NCBI GenBank assembly: GCA_965249925.1
Contig: OZ252260.1
Coordinates: 372,001-436,000 of the forward strand
Reading direction: 5' to 3'
Source: Hoeflea_A sp965249925
Lineage (GTDB): Bacteria > Pseudomonadota > Alphaproteobacteria > Rhizobiales > Rhizobiaceae
DNA: 64,000 bases
Positions 15,605 through 23,892 of this stretch are shown here, piece after piece; the stretch's first letter is position 1, and each line of letters starts with the position of its first letter. Below the pieces are notes generated by a model. The model made no database searches, was not told where the DNA came from, and was given only the letters and a program-made list of their open reading frames with translations. The position numbers were made by a program, and so were the translations under genes.

Positions 15605-16032
15605 GCGAGTGCCTGGACAAATGGCGCGACATGCCTCATCAGCAGCAACCATTGGCATGATCGAGCGATATGGCGAGGATGGCCGGCCACTGCCAAAAGC
15701 TTTTGAATTCCACATCGACTGCGAAGAATAGCCGCTTACGGCGCACAGATATCGGTCTGCCGCGCTAGCACCAGCAAGGGCGGCCCGAAAACGCCCCACG
15801 TCCTTTCAGAAAATCTCCCGAATTCCTTCAGGTCAATGCGGGCCGATTGGTTTTAGGAGCACGCGCACCGCCCGCAGGCACCGTGCCTCCGGGCGACGCG
15901 AACCCCGCCGACCGGCACCGGAACACCTGATCGAAGGAAGACAATGATGAAGCCAGACCGACAGAGCTATAGGCCTGTTACGGCAAGGTCGCCACTGGTA
16001 GTCGTGCCCAGCCGCCGCCAGGGAATTGCCGG
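15605..16032. other. Non-coding stretch downstream of the repeat nest
   Basis: The first 75 bases (GCGAGTGCCTGGACAAATGG...) are homologous to the sequence after copy B at 15172. The rest holds no credible gene. A strong imperfect palindrome, GCCCGCAGGCAC / GTGCCTCCGGGC around one C, lies at 15870-15894 with no T-tract, so it is not a clear terminator. The promoter of the MAPEG gene must lie in the last part. Confidence 0.45.
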
Positions 16033-16458
16033 ATGACCGTTCCAATACTGGTTTTGCTGATCTTTGCGCTGTGGACCGTTGGCCTGCTGTTCGGCAGCGT
16101 CGGCATCTATCGCTGGAGCCGCATCCTCACCGGACGCGCCAGTGTTATGGAGTGGCGTGCCGACGAGGTTCAAGGCACCGAGTGGTACCGGCGGGCCATG
16201 CGTGCGCACATGAACTGTGTCGAAAACCTGCCCGTCTACGCCGCGATCGCCGTCAGCAGCGCACTCGCCGGAGTGTCTTCCCCGCTCCTGAATGCCTGTG
16301 CGGTGGCAATCCTAGCCGCGCGCATCGCTCAATCGGTGATCCACGTCGCGCTGGAGCAGACCAACAGGATCGCTCTTTTGCGCTTTTCGATGTTCTTCGT
16401 TCAGGTCATAGGGATGGTGGTGATGAGCGTTGTCCTCGTTATCGACTCCTTCGGCTGA
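16033..16458 (+). CDS. MAPEG family membrane protein
   Basis: A 141-residue protein with four hydrophobic helices (about 2-25, 60-85, 85-105 and 112-137). RAHMNCVENLPVYAAIAVSS is the MAPEG signature (RAhxNxxEnxPxfaal), including the Glu and Asn implicated in glutathione binding in eukaryotic members. Bacterial MAPEG proteins are inner-membrane and mostly uncharacterised; some act in glutathione-dependent detoxification. The next gene, a VOC-family protein, lies 90 bases downstream and could be part of the same detoxification unit. Confidence 0.8.
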   Translation: MTVPILVLLIFALWTVGLLFGSVGIYRWSRILTGRASVMEWRADEVQGTEWYRRAMRAHMNCVENLPVYAAIAVSSALAGVSSPLLNACAVAILAARIAQSVIHVALEQTNRIALLRFSMFFVQVIGMVVMSVVLVIDSFG

Positions 16459-16548
16459 CTCAATCGCCGTTTGATCGCAGCCCCGGTCTATGCCATGAAC
16501 GACGTCTGATCCCTCCCGCAACGCCCCTTCATTTGCCAGGCAGACGCC

Positions 16549-16980
16549 ATGAAGCTGGAATTCCACCACATCAATTCCGTAACTGAGGACGTGGATCGGC
16601 TGCATGATTTCTACACCAAGGTTTTGGGATTGGACGACATGCCGGTCAGCCGGTTTCCCAGAACGCAGGAAACGGATGAAGCGGGTTACAGCGGCAAAAT
16701 CAGGTTTGCCACCGAGGGCGGGATGCAGATGCATCTGGCGGAGCGCAATCTCGACGTGGCATTCAAGAACGGACAGGTCATCAATCCGGTGGCGCGGGGC
16801 CACATTGCCTTCCGCACCGATGATCTCGATGCAGTCAAGAAAGTCCTCGAAGAAAACGGCATTCCCTATTCCGACTATGGCACGGCGTTCTCGCAGGAAT
16901 GGCACCAGATTTTCTTCCACGATCCCGAAGGCAACGTGATCGAAGTGCACCAGCAGATCGGGCCTGGTTCCGGAACCTAA
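16549..16980 (+). CDS. VOC family (glyoxalase/dioxygenase fold) protein
   Basis: A 143-residue protein with two beta-alpha-beta-beta-beta modules. FHHINSVTEDVDRLHDFYTK then VLGL opens the first, and GHIAFRTDDLDAVKKVLEEN then WHQIFFHDPEGNVIEVHQQ forms the second. Candidate metal ligands are His in FHHI, His in GHIAF and Glu in NVIEVH, as in type I extradiol dioxygenases or glyoxalases. The substrate is not deducible. Its stop codon overlaps the convergent DUF5946 gene by four bases. Confidence 0.8.
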   Translation: MKLEFHHINSVTEDVDRLHDFYTKVLGLDDMPVSRFPRTQETDEAGYSGKIRFATEGGMQMHLAERNLDVAFKNGQVINPVARGHIAFRTDDLDAVKKVLEENGIPYSDYGTAFSQEWHQIFFHDPEGNVIEVHQQIGPGSGT

Positions 16981-17465
16981 CGCTCAAGCAGGGTGTCGCA
17001 GAGACGGCGCGCCATTGCATGATGGTGACGCCAGTCTTCACACACCGCTCGGCCATAGACGTTCGCCGTCTCCAGATGAGCCACCGGGCCATGGGTGATA
17101 TCGACCGCAAGGATCGATGTGGTCGGTCGCGGCCAAGACTCGAATGCCGTGTCAAGACGCCGGGCCGCAACGGCGCGCCGCAGTTCCACGACACGATCCT
17201 CTGGCAAGTCGAGATTGCACTGCGCATAGAGCGCCACAAAATGCAGAACCGCCGACCGCCTGGCACGGGGGTCGTCACCGGCGCTGTGCTGCAGGCAATA
17301 GGCGTCGGTGAGGATCTGATGGGCCCGCCAGTAGGCGATATCCTCATAGTGCAGGGCGAGGGACTCGTTGAAGCATGCCCAGCAGGCCGCCGAGGCGGTC
17401 AGGTATTTGTGGAGCGGCCCCGTGATCGGTGCCAGGACAGCAGTGCATCCCGGACAGTGTTCCAT
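16977..17465 (-). CDS. DUF5946 family protein
   Basis: A 162-residue protein starting MEHCPGCTAVLAPITGPLHK and continuing YLTASAACWACFNESLALHYEDIAYW, then HQILTDAYCLQHSAGDD and AVLHFVALYAQ. This matches DUF5946 (CPGCGa...GP.H.Y...paCW..y......H.l.vDtYa.QHpg). The paired cysteines and several His suggest metal binding. Function is unknown. It is convergent with the VOC gene and stands alone on its strand. Confidence 0.75.
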   Translation of the reverse strand: MEHCPGCTAVLAPITGPLHKYLTASAACWACFNESLALHYEDIAYWRAHQILTDAYCLQHSAGDDPRARRSAVLHFVALYAQCNLDLPEDRVVELRRAVAARRLDTAFESWPRPTTSILAVDITHGPVAHLETANVYGRAVCEDWRHHHAMARRLCDTLLER

Positions 17466-17634
17466 GCCTTAACAGACCTTTCGCTGCCCCAATGCGACCC
17501 GATCCGTATCCGGGGATTGTGCGAATCATGTCGTGTGTCCCGCTTCAAACGGGCAAAGCCGGCGGTTTCATGACCGCCCTCACCTCCACATGGCCGGACT
17601 GCCGGTGCCCGCGTGCTTTACCGTTTACAAAAGC

Positions 17635-19011
17635 ATGCAACTGGATCAGACCGGAACAGCGAGTGATGAACGACGTCGGCGTTACGGAGAAACGGTCACA
17701 GTGCAGCGACACCACCTCTATCAGTTGTTCTTTGACGTCAGAAACACACTGGTCAGGCCTCTGGTTAAGCCGGCCCGTAGACTGGGCGGCTATCTCCGAT
17801 ACGGGCTTAAGGGCAGCTCGGCACCGACGGGCGTTGTCAACGCCGAGCGTTACGCTCTATCGCAGAACCCCGTGAACGGCAGCGTGTGCGTCACGGAAGC
17901 TTACACCGCCGTGTTTTCGGCTACACCTGTCCTGACGGAGACTGGCGGCGATCACATCACACACACCGAGGCAGACGAAATACCGATCCTTCGGCAATGC
18001 GTTTCAACAGTCGAGAACGTCCGTATCGCCATCAGAGCCGGCAGTGTCATTACCTCTGATAATCTTCTGCTTTGCGAACTCCCGCTTTCAGAACCGATCC
18101 AGCGACGTCAGTTGCGGCGCAAGGCGGGGCAGCTCGCTCGCAATCTCGATGCAGAGCAGGTCCGGTCGCTGCTGAACAGCAAAATCCTGAACCAGGGAAT
18201 GCTGCCAAGGCCGATGAAGGTGGACGGCAACGTCGCGATCCTGGCGGGCGATGCCCATACGAATTTCTACCACTGGATCATCGACACACTGCCACGCCTG
18301 AGACTGATCGAAGCCGCCGCTGTAACAATCGACCGGTATTACCTGCAGGTTTCCGGTCGATACAACCGCGAAACGCTGGAGCTTCTTGGTATTGCCGAGG
18401 ATCGGTGCATTCCAGCGACGCGAGACCAGCACGTCCAGGCCGACAGGGCAATTTTGCCCTCGATGCCGCCCGGCGTAGCGACGCCCGAGATTTGCGCGTT
18501 TCTCAATGCGCGCCTCTTGCCCGCCGCGCTCGCCAAATCGCGGGCCGCGCCAAAGCCTCGGCTCTACATCACCCGCCGCAACGCCCTGTGGCGGCGGGTG
18601 ACCAACGAAGCGGATGTCTTGAGCCTGCTGGGAATACACGGGTTCGAGTGTGTCGCGTTGGAGGATTATTCACTCGCTGATCAGATCCAAATGATGCACG
18701 AGGCCGAGTTCATCGTCGCGCCGCACGGAGCCGGGCTGACCGGTATCGTGTTCTGTCGTCCGGGCACCCGTGTTCTCGAGTTGGTCTCTCCGCGTCGCGA
18801 TTTGTTCTACTTCCAGCGGATCGCGGCGTGTCGCGGCCTGCGATATCTCCGGCTGGTCGCTCAACAGCACGGAGCAGCGGCGCGCAGCGGTGAGGACTCA
18901 AACATTGTCGTTCACACGAAACAGCTGAAGGCCGGCCTCGAATTCCTGGAGAATGCGGATCCGCTAGCTGTGGGCACGCGTCCGGCGACTCCCATTCAAA
19001 CTGACCGATAG
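17635..19011 (+). CDS. Glycosyltransferase family 61 (DUF563) protein
   Basis: The C-terminal 300 residues carry the GT61 pattern: NFYHWIIDTLPRLRLI, then PRLYITRRNALWRRVTNEAD, GFECVALEDYSLADQIQMMH, and EFIVAPHGAGLTGIVFCRPG followed by RVLELV. The His-Gly-Ala-Gly loop binds the nucleotide-sugar in this family. Such proteins add sugars to surface polysaccharides or glycoproteins in the cytoplasm. The start is uncertain: an ATG at 17590, the ATG chosen here, and a GTG at 17701 with GGAG eleven bases upstream are all possible. No polysaccharide genes are adjacent, so it appears as a single glycosyltransferase. Confidence 0.75.
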   Translation: MQLDQTGTASDERRRRYGETVTVQRHHLYQLFFDVRNTLVRPLVKPARRLGGYLRYGLKGSSAPTGVVNAERYALSQNPVNGSVCVTEAYTAVFSATPVLTETGGDHITHTEADEIPILRQCVSTVENVRIAIRAGSVITSDNLLLCELPLSEPIQRRQLRRKAGQLARNLDAEQVRSLLNSKILNQGMLPRPMKVDGNVAILAGDAHTNFYHWIIDTLPRLRLIEAAAVTIDRYYLQVSGRYNRETLELLGIAEDRCIPATRDQHVQADRAILPSMPPGVATPEICAFLNARLLPAALAKSRAAPKPRLYITRRNALWRRVTNEADVLSLLGIHGFECVALEDYSLADQIQMMHEAEFIVAPHGAGLTGIVFCRPGTRVLELVSPRRDLFYFQRIAACRGLRYLRLVAQQHGAAARSGEDSNIVVHTKQLKAGLEFLENADPLAVGTRPATPIQTDR

Positions 19012-19058
19012 GCGTTTGCGTTCGACGGAGGCACAATGATTTCGAGCAGCGACCGAGG

Positions 19059-19982
19059 TCACCATTGGTGTTTTAAAAAATCGTCCCAGTAGGGGTGCGG
19101 CCCGAACCGTTCGACCAGGAAATCGATGAAGCGGCGGACGCGTGACGACAGGTGGCGCGTCGGCGGATAGACGACGTAAACGGCCATATCGTACCAGCGG
19201 TAATCGGTGAGCACTGGTTGCAGCAGGCCGCGCTCGACGGCACCATGCACAATGAAGCTCGGTTCGCACAGCACGCCATGACCGGCAATGGCCATTTCCC
19301 GCAGCGCGTCGCCGTTGGTCGCCTCGAAGCGGGTGTCGACCAGAACCGACCCCTCCTTGCCGTCCGGTGCGCGGTAGGTCCAAAGCGGCGGGTTCGGCAG
19401 GTTGCCGTAGCACAGGCCAGGCCAGCCTTCGAGCGTGCGTGGATGCGACGGCAGCCCACGCGTCTTGAAGAAATCGGGCGCCCCGCAAACGACGTGGTGG
19501 ACATCGGCGATCTTGCGCGCCATCAACGTCGAGTCACGCAGCGCGCCGATACGGATCGCCAGGTCGAAGCCTTCCTCGACCAGATCGACGCGCCGATCGC
19601 TCATATCGAGTTCAACCGTAATCTCCGGGTGACCGTGCATGAAGGCCGCAATGGCGGACGACAGGTGCGCGACACCGAAGCTCACCGGGGTGGCGATCTT
19701 CAGGCGGCCCTTGAGCACCGCGCTCTGCTGACTGACTTCCGCTTCGGCCTCGGCAAGATCGGTCAGGATCTGAACGGCGCGGTCATAAAACACCCGACCT
19801 TCGGCCGTCAGGCTCATGCGTCTTGTCGTGCGCTGCATGAGCTGGACACCGAGGCGCGCCTCCAGCTCTTTCATGTGGCGCGAGATCGCCGACACCGCGA
19901 CCCCGCGAACACCGGCGGCTTTTGTCGCGGTGCCTGCATCGACGAGTTGCACGAAACTGCGCATTTCCTCAAGTTCACTCAT
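19059..19982 (-). CDS. LysR family transcriptional regulator
   Basis: A 307-residue protein with an N-terminal winged helix (MSELEEMRSFVQLVDAGTAT, then AVSAISRHMKELEARLGVQL and TRRMSLTAEG) and a C-terminal effector-binding domain (GRLKIATPVSFGVAHLSSAI, DLAIRIGALRDSTLMARKI). It belongs to the large DsdC/CrgA-like branch. It is divergent from an SDR gene and an azoreductase-like gene, so these are its likely targets. A perfect palindrome stands directly before its start codon (19985-20003). The inducer is unknown; quinones or electrophiles would fit the neighbours. Confidence 0.85.
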   Translation of the reverse strand: MSELEEMRSFVQLVDAGTATKAAGVRGVAVSAISRHMKELEARLGVQLMQRTTRRMSLTAEGRVFYDRAVQILTDLAEAEAEVSQQSAVLKGRLKIATPVSFGVAHLSSAIAAFMHGHPEITVELDMSDRRVDLVEEGFDLAIRIGALRDSTLMARKIADVHHVVCGAPDFFKTRGLPSHPRTLEGWPGLCYGNLPNPPLWTYRAPDGKEGSVLVDTRFEATNGDALREMAIAGHGVLCEPSFIVHGAVERGLLQPVLTDYRWYDMAVYVVYPPTRHLSSRVRRFIDFLVERFGPHPYWDDFLKHQW

Positions 19983-19984
19983 AC

Positions 19985-20003
19985 ATTTCTGATTATCAGA
20001 AAT
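19985..20003. promoter_or_regulatory. Palindromic LysR-type operator
   Basis: ATTTCTGA-TTA-TCAGAAAT has 8-base perfect arms and contains the T-N11-A core expected of LysR sites. It abuts the regulator's start codon (minus strand) and lies 110 bases upstream of the SDR gene, which fits autoregulation plus activation of the divergent genes. Confidence 0.65.
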
Positions 20004-20112
20004 ATCATTTCAAGAATACGCTGTTTTTCGCACGTTTCGGAACAATTACCTTGGGTTCATCAAGACACGACGCAGCGGAATGGTCCGCTCGCCAAACCAA
20101 GGAGAATTCGAA

Positions 20113-20880
20113 ATGACCAGTGCCATCACGTCAGGACGTCTCGCCGGTAAAACCGCCGTCATCACCGGCGGCACCACCGGTATCGGATTTGAAACGGCCC
20201 GCCAGTATATCGAACAGGGCGCTAGCGTCCTCATCACCGGACGCAGCCAGGACAAGATCGACACGGGGGTCGCCACGCTCGGCGACCGGGCGGTCGGCAT
20301 CGTCGCCGACTCGACGCGCCTGTCGGAACTCGACGCCGTTGCGGCCAAGGCGCAGGAAGCGTTCGGCCACGTGGACATCCTCTTCGTCAATGCCGGCAAC
20401 GGGGTCTTCGCCCCCATCGCCGACGTCGACGAGGCCGCCTACGATCACCAGTTCGATCTCAACGTGAAGGGCGCGTTTTTCACGGTGCAGAAGCTGCTGC
20501 CGCTGCTTCGCCGCGGGTCGTCGATCGTCCTCACGGCTTCGGCGGTGCACGCCAAGGGCGCACCCGGCGGCAGCCTCTATTTCGCCAGCAAGGCGGCGGT
20601 ACGGTCGTTCGCCCGCACGCTGTCGACGGAGCTGGCCGGCCAGGGCATTCGCGTCAACGCGCTGAGCCCCGGCATCGTGCCGACACAGTTCTTCTCCAAC
20701 TCCAATATCGGTGAAGGCGCCTATGGGCAGTTTGAGGAGATGGCCGGCAAGGCAGCGCCGCTCGGACGCGCCGGCACACCGGAAGAGATCGCCCATGCGG
20801 CCGTCTATCTCGGCAGCGACGAGAGCGCGTACGTCACGGCGATCGATCTCAGCGTCGACGGCGGCTGGGCCCAGGTCTGA
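20113..20880 (+). CDS. Short-chain dehydrogenase/reductase (SDR)
   Basis: A 255-residue classical SDR. The cofactor loop TGGTTGIG is at 18-25, NAG at 93-95, the catalytic Ser is near 141-143, and Tyr156-x3-Lys160 lies in YFASK. The C-terminal SVDGGWAQV is usual for the family. The end of strand beta-2 (ITGRSQDK) has the Arg typical of NADP(H) preference. AAGGAG precedes the ATG. It is the first gene downstream of the divergent LysR regulator and is followed by azoR, so it likely forms a stress- or quinone-responsive unit. The substrate is not predictable. Confidence 0.85.
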   Translation: MTSAITSGRLAGKTAVITGGTTGIGFETARQYIEQGASVLITGRSQDKIDTGVATLGDRAVGIVADSTRLSELDAVAAKAQEAFGHVDILFVNAGNGVFAPIADVDEAAYDHQFDLNVKGAFFTVQKLLPLLRRGSSIVLTASAVHAKGAPGGSLYFASKAAVRSFARTLSTELAGQGIRVNALSPGIVPTQFFSNSNIGEGAYGQFEEMAGKAAPLGRAGTPEEIAHAAVYLGSDESAYVTAIDLSVDGGWAQV

Positions 20881-20949
20881 CGATCCAACCACAACGCGGG
20901 GCCGGCCAAGGACAACGTTCGGCCCCGTATCGAACCAATGGAGCTAAAC

Positions 20950-21540
20950 ATGACCCCCAAGACAATCCTGCGAGTCGACGCAAGCATGCGGCAGTCCAAC
21001 TCGCGCAGCCGGATCCTGACCGACGCGCTGATCGACCGATTGCAGCAGAAGCACGCGACATCCGTCACGACCCGCGATCTTTCGAGCGGCGTGCCATTCA
21101 TTGACGCGGCGTGGATCGAGGCGAACTTCACCGCACCCTGCGAGCGCTCGACGGAGCAAAGGGCAGTCCTGGCGCGTTCCGACGCCCTGTTCGCCGAGCT
21201 CAAGGCCGCCGACATTCTCGTCATCGGCTCACCCATCTACAATTTCGGTGTTCCCGCGGCGCTCAAAGCCTGGGTCGATATGGTCGTCAGGGCCAAGGAG
21301 GCTTTCCGTTACACCCCGGATGGACCGGAAGGGCTGCTGAAGAACAAGACCGCCTATGTAGTTCTGGTATCCGGCGGAACGAAAGCCGGAAGCGATATCG
21401 ATTTCGCCTGGCCGTACCTGCGCCATATCCTCGGCTTTGTCGGCATTACCGATGTGCGGCTGGTCGCCAGCGATCTCAGCAACACCAGCCACGCAAACGC
21501 CAACAGCCAAGCCCTGGGTGCCATCGCCGCAGTTGCCTGA
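20950..21540 (+). CDS. azoR: FMN-dependent NADH:quinone oxidoreductase (azoreductase)
   Basis: A 196-residue flavodoxin-like protein. RVDASMRQSNSRSRILTDAL is the phosphate-binding loop, and GSPIYNFGVPAALKAWVDMV, AKEAFRYTPDGPEGLLKNKT and VVLVSGGTKAG are AzoR hallmarks. AzoR-type enzymes use NADH to reduce quinones and azo bonds by two electrons and protect against thiol stress. GGAG stands seven bases before the ATG. The spacer from the SDR gene holds a CGGGGCC/GGCCCCG stem (20897-20927) that may modulate read-through. Likely same regulon as the SDR gene. Confidence 0.85.
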   Translation: MTPKTILRVDASMRQSNSRSRILTDALIDRLQQKHATSVTTRDLSSGVPFIDAAWIEANFTAPCERSTEQRAVLARSDALFAELKAADILVIGSPIYNFGVPAALKAWVDMVVRAKEAFRYTPDGPEGLLKNKTAYVVLVSGGTKAGSDIDFAWPYLRHILGFVGITDVRLVASDLSNTSHANANSQALGAIAAVA

Positions 21541-21581
21541 AGCCCGGAACCCGGTTGAGACAGATCCAGGGTTATGAACCG

Positions 21582-22307
21582 TCAGATGGGCTCCAGGGGC
21601 TGGTGTTTGCCAAACACTTTGGGTGCCGAACGTACCGGTGCAGCCCAGCGGACGGCGTTGCGCAACACCTGTTGGATATCCGGATTCCGGTAGGTCGGAT
21701 AGGTCTCGTGGCCCGGTCTGAAATAGAAGATCCGGCCTTTGCCTCGGACAAAACAACACCCCGACCGGAACACCTCGCCGCCCTTGAACCAGCTGACGAA
21801 GACGAGTTCATCGGGTACCGGGATGTCGAAGGGTTCGCCGTACATCTCTTCCTGCGGCAGGTCGATATATTCGCCGATGCCAGCGGCGATCGGATGGCCC
21901 GGCGCCATCACCCATAGCCGTTCGTTTTCGCCGATGTTTCGCCACTTCAGATTGCAGCTCGTGCCCATTAGCTGCGTGAAGACACGGGCAAAATGCGCCG
22001 AGTGGAGGACGATCAGCCCGGTGCCGTTCAGGACACGGTCCGTGACCAGGTTCACGGTCTCCTCCGGCACGTCGGCGAATGCGTGATGGCTCCACCAGAC
22101 GATCACGTCGGTTCGGTCGAGCACGGCCGCGTTCAGCCCGCAGCCCGGTTGATCCATGGTCGCGGTACGAACCTCGATATCATCTTGGTCACGAAAGACG
22201 TCCGCGATGGCGCCATGGAGTCCCTCCGGATAGATCTGCAGGACCTCCGGTTTTCGTTTTTCCTCGACGTTTTCGTTCCACACCAGAACGCGAATCGGTT
22301 GGGGCAT
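21582..22307 (-). CDS. ThuA-like trehalose-utilisation family protein
   Basis: A 241-residue protein. It starts with the family-typical IRVLVWNENVEEKRKPEVLQ, followed by IYPEGLHGAI, then DVIVWWSHHAFADVPEE, GTGLIVLHSAHFARVF and KGRIFYFRPGHETYPTY. These are the glutamine-amidotransferase-fold landmarks of ThuA, including the WxxH motif. ThuA of Sinorhizobium takes part in conversion of trehalose to 3-keto sugars, but many ThuA-like proteins act on other sugars, and no sugar transporter or ThuB is nearby. Intact. Confidence 0.8.
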   Translation of the reverse strand: MPQPIRVLVWNENVEEKRKPEVLQIYPEGLHGAIADVFRDQDDIEVRTATMDQPGCGLNAAVLDRTDVIVWWSHHAFADVPEETVNLVTDRVLNGTGLIVLHSAHFARVFTQLMGTSCNLKWRNIGENERLWVMAPGHPIAAGIGEYIDLPQEEMYGEPFDIPVPDELVFVSWFKGGEVFRSGCCFVRGKGRIFYFRPGHETYPTYRNPDIQQVLRNAVRWAAPVRSAPKVFGKHQPLEPI

Positions 22308-22312
22308 TTGGG

Positions 22313-22807
22313 TCAGTCCAGCAACTCGAATAGGTGGGCGTAGGTTCCATCCGCGTTACGCGATGTGGTGACCTGACCACGGGCGCCGATGTAATCCCCG
22401 GTTCCGCCGACCACGGCCCGGACCTGTGGCTGACCGACCTTCATCTCGGTTTTCGTCATACTGTAAACCGACTTGCCCGCGACCATGATCACGTTGTTCG
22501 CACCGAAATCGAAGGCAAGATTGCCGATCCGGTCCTCGAACACCTCACCGGCGCCCTCCGGAATGTCGACCGTAATCAGAATGCCCGACAGGACCCCTGC
22601 TCTGCCGTCGTTCGTCGGGATGCCGGCTTCGAAGCCGACGATATCCACATGGCCACTGCCCTCACCCTGCAAGTGCCGTTCGAAGATGAAAGGCGCCTGT
22701 TGATGAACCGTGAACTCATCGGCGATTGCGGTGGAAACAAACGGGATCAGGCCCACGGCGAAGGACGCGAGACAGGACTTGACAACGGTAAGGGGGCGAT
22801 TGGGCAA
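22313..22807 (-). CDS. Secreted allene-oxide-cyclase/dirigent-barrel-like protein
   Basis: A 164-residue exported protein. The signal peptide ends near residue 29 (STAIADE). The mature part is beta-rich and closes with RAVVGGTGDYIGARGQVTTS followed by DGTYAHLFELLD, which resembles the calycin-like barrel of allene oxide cyclase and dirigent proteins (GGTGxYxgArGxvt....dGty.h.F.l). Bacterial members are secreted and of unknown function. It ends five bases before the ThuA-like start region on the same strand, so the two may be co-transcribed. Confidence 0.65.
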   Translation of the reverse strand: MPNRPLTVVKSCLASFAVGLIPFVSTAIADEFTVHQQAPFIFERHLQGEGSGHVDIVGFEAGIPTNDGRAGVLSGILITVDIPEGAGEVFEDRIGNLAFDFGANNVIMVAGKSVYSMTKTEMKVGQPQVRAVVGGTGDYIGARGQVTTSRNADGTYAHLFELLD

Positions 22808-22943
22808 TAGACCGGCTCTCCTCGTCAGGGCTGGACTTGCATCGGTCCCAGGCCGGGAGCCGCGTTGAATCCGCCACGATATCTAGCCGCAGGCAGGCCT
22901 GTTGATCAACCTTGACATGCAGGCGGGAGATGCCCGATCTCGG

Positions 22944-23405
22944 TTAGCCGGAACCGGTCAGATCAAGCTCCAGAAGCGGCAGGTTTCGCCCGGGTATGGA
23001 GACAGACGCCACTTCGCCAACCTGCCTGGCACCCATGCGTTCATAGAACGGTGCGGCGAACGGATCTGCCTCGATGGTCATTCTGTCGGCACCGTGAGAC
23101 CGTGATGTCGCCGCGGCCCAGTCAAACAGGCGGCGTCCGTATCCATGCCCGATGAGATCCGGCTCGACGAACATCATCAACAGGTCGGCGACATCCGCCT
23201 CAATCGAGATCTGGGCAAAGCCGGCGATACGGTCGTCCGCATCCAAAAGGCACAGTCGGGTTCCCTGGATCTTGCCTGGCGTCAAGGTGAGCTCGTCGCG
23301 GCAGGCCTGCATGAAATCGGCACTGTAGCCCCAATGGGCCTTGGATCGCATCGCCAGTTCGGTAAGCCGCGGTAAATCGCCGTCCTGCGGGACTCGTAAA
23401 GTCAT
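22944..23405 (-). CDS. GNAT family N-acetyltransferase
   Basis: A 153-residue GNAT protein. The acetyl-CoA loop is DLIGHGYGRRLFDWAAATS (Q/RxxGxG/A-type, with His at the first position), preceded by the beta-4 strand VADLLMMFVEPD and followed by PFAAPFYERMGARQVGEV in the terminal beta-alpha motif. The substrate cannot be inferred. GGAGG stands upstream of the ATG. It is 14 bases downstream of a membrane-protein gene on the same strand and could belong to the MarR-controlled unit. Confidence 0.8.
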   Translation of the reverse strand: MTLRVPQDGDLPRLTELAMRSKAHWGYSADFMQACRDELTLTPGKIQGTRLCLLDADDRIAGFAQISIEADVADLLMMFVEPDLIGHGYGRRLFDWAAATSRSHGADRMTIEADPFAAPFYERMGARQVGEVASVSIPGRNLPLLELDLTGSG

Positions 23406-23419
23406 GGTCGAAGCCTCCT

Positions 23420-23812
23420 TCAGGCGCGCAGCATATAGCGAACCACGTCAATATAATCGAAGGCAAGCGACGCCACGAGCGACACGACAAGCACGATCAG
23501 GACACTCCGCGGTATCGGCCGATATGTGTCGCGGCGCAGCCGCAGGCCGAGGAAGACAACCAGGGGCGTCCAGAAGACGACATGCGACAATCCCAGCAAT
23601 TTCGTGAAGCCTTCGAGGCTGTAAAGCCACTGCAGCATGAATCCTGCACAAACCGTAGCGGCCAGGGTCAGCAGCCCCGCCATCCGCGTGCTGCGCCAAA
23701 TCAGCAACAGCACGCCGCCGCCAAGGCTGACGATGGTCAGCCACAGCACCCAGTACTGAACCCAAACAGGTTGCAGGGAAAGCGCCTGTTCAAACGAAAG
23801 TCCGTCCGTCAT
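23420..23812 (-). CDS. Four-helix membrane protein, unrecognised
   Basis: A 130-residue protein with four membrane segments (about 18-38, 44-63, 72-94 and 103-123) and short charged loops (RLRRDTYRPIPRS). I do not recognise the family. It is divergent from a MarR regulator, and the intergenic region has two copies of a palindromic site. It is therefore the most likely target of that regulator, together with the GNAT gene behind it. Confidence 0.65.
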   Translation of the reverse strand: MTDGLSFEQALSLQPVWVQYWVLWLTIVSLGGGVLLLIWRSTRMAGLLTLAATVCAGFMLQWLYSLEGFTKLLGLSHVVFWTPLVVFLGLRLRRDTYRPIPRSVLIVLVVSLVASLAFDYIDVVRYMLRA

Positions 23813-23828
23813 GATTCAATCCTCAATT

Positions 23829-23880
23829 ATATGCGCCATGCATATAATATTTGAGCATTGATGTCTATGCGCCATGCATA
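23829..23880. promoter_or_regulatory. Duplicated palindromic operator between the membrane-protein gene and marR
   Basis: ATATGC-GCCAT-GCATAT (23829-23845) and TATGC-GCCAT-GCATA (23866-23880) share the identical 5-base centre and lie 36 bases apart centre to centre. The spacing, close to 3.5 helical turns, and the place between divergent genes indicate two dimer sites of the adjacent MarR protein. Confidence 0.8.
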
Positions 23881-23892
23881 TATTTATCACCT

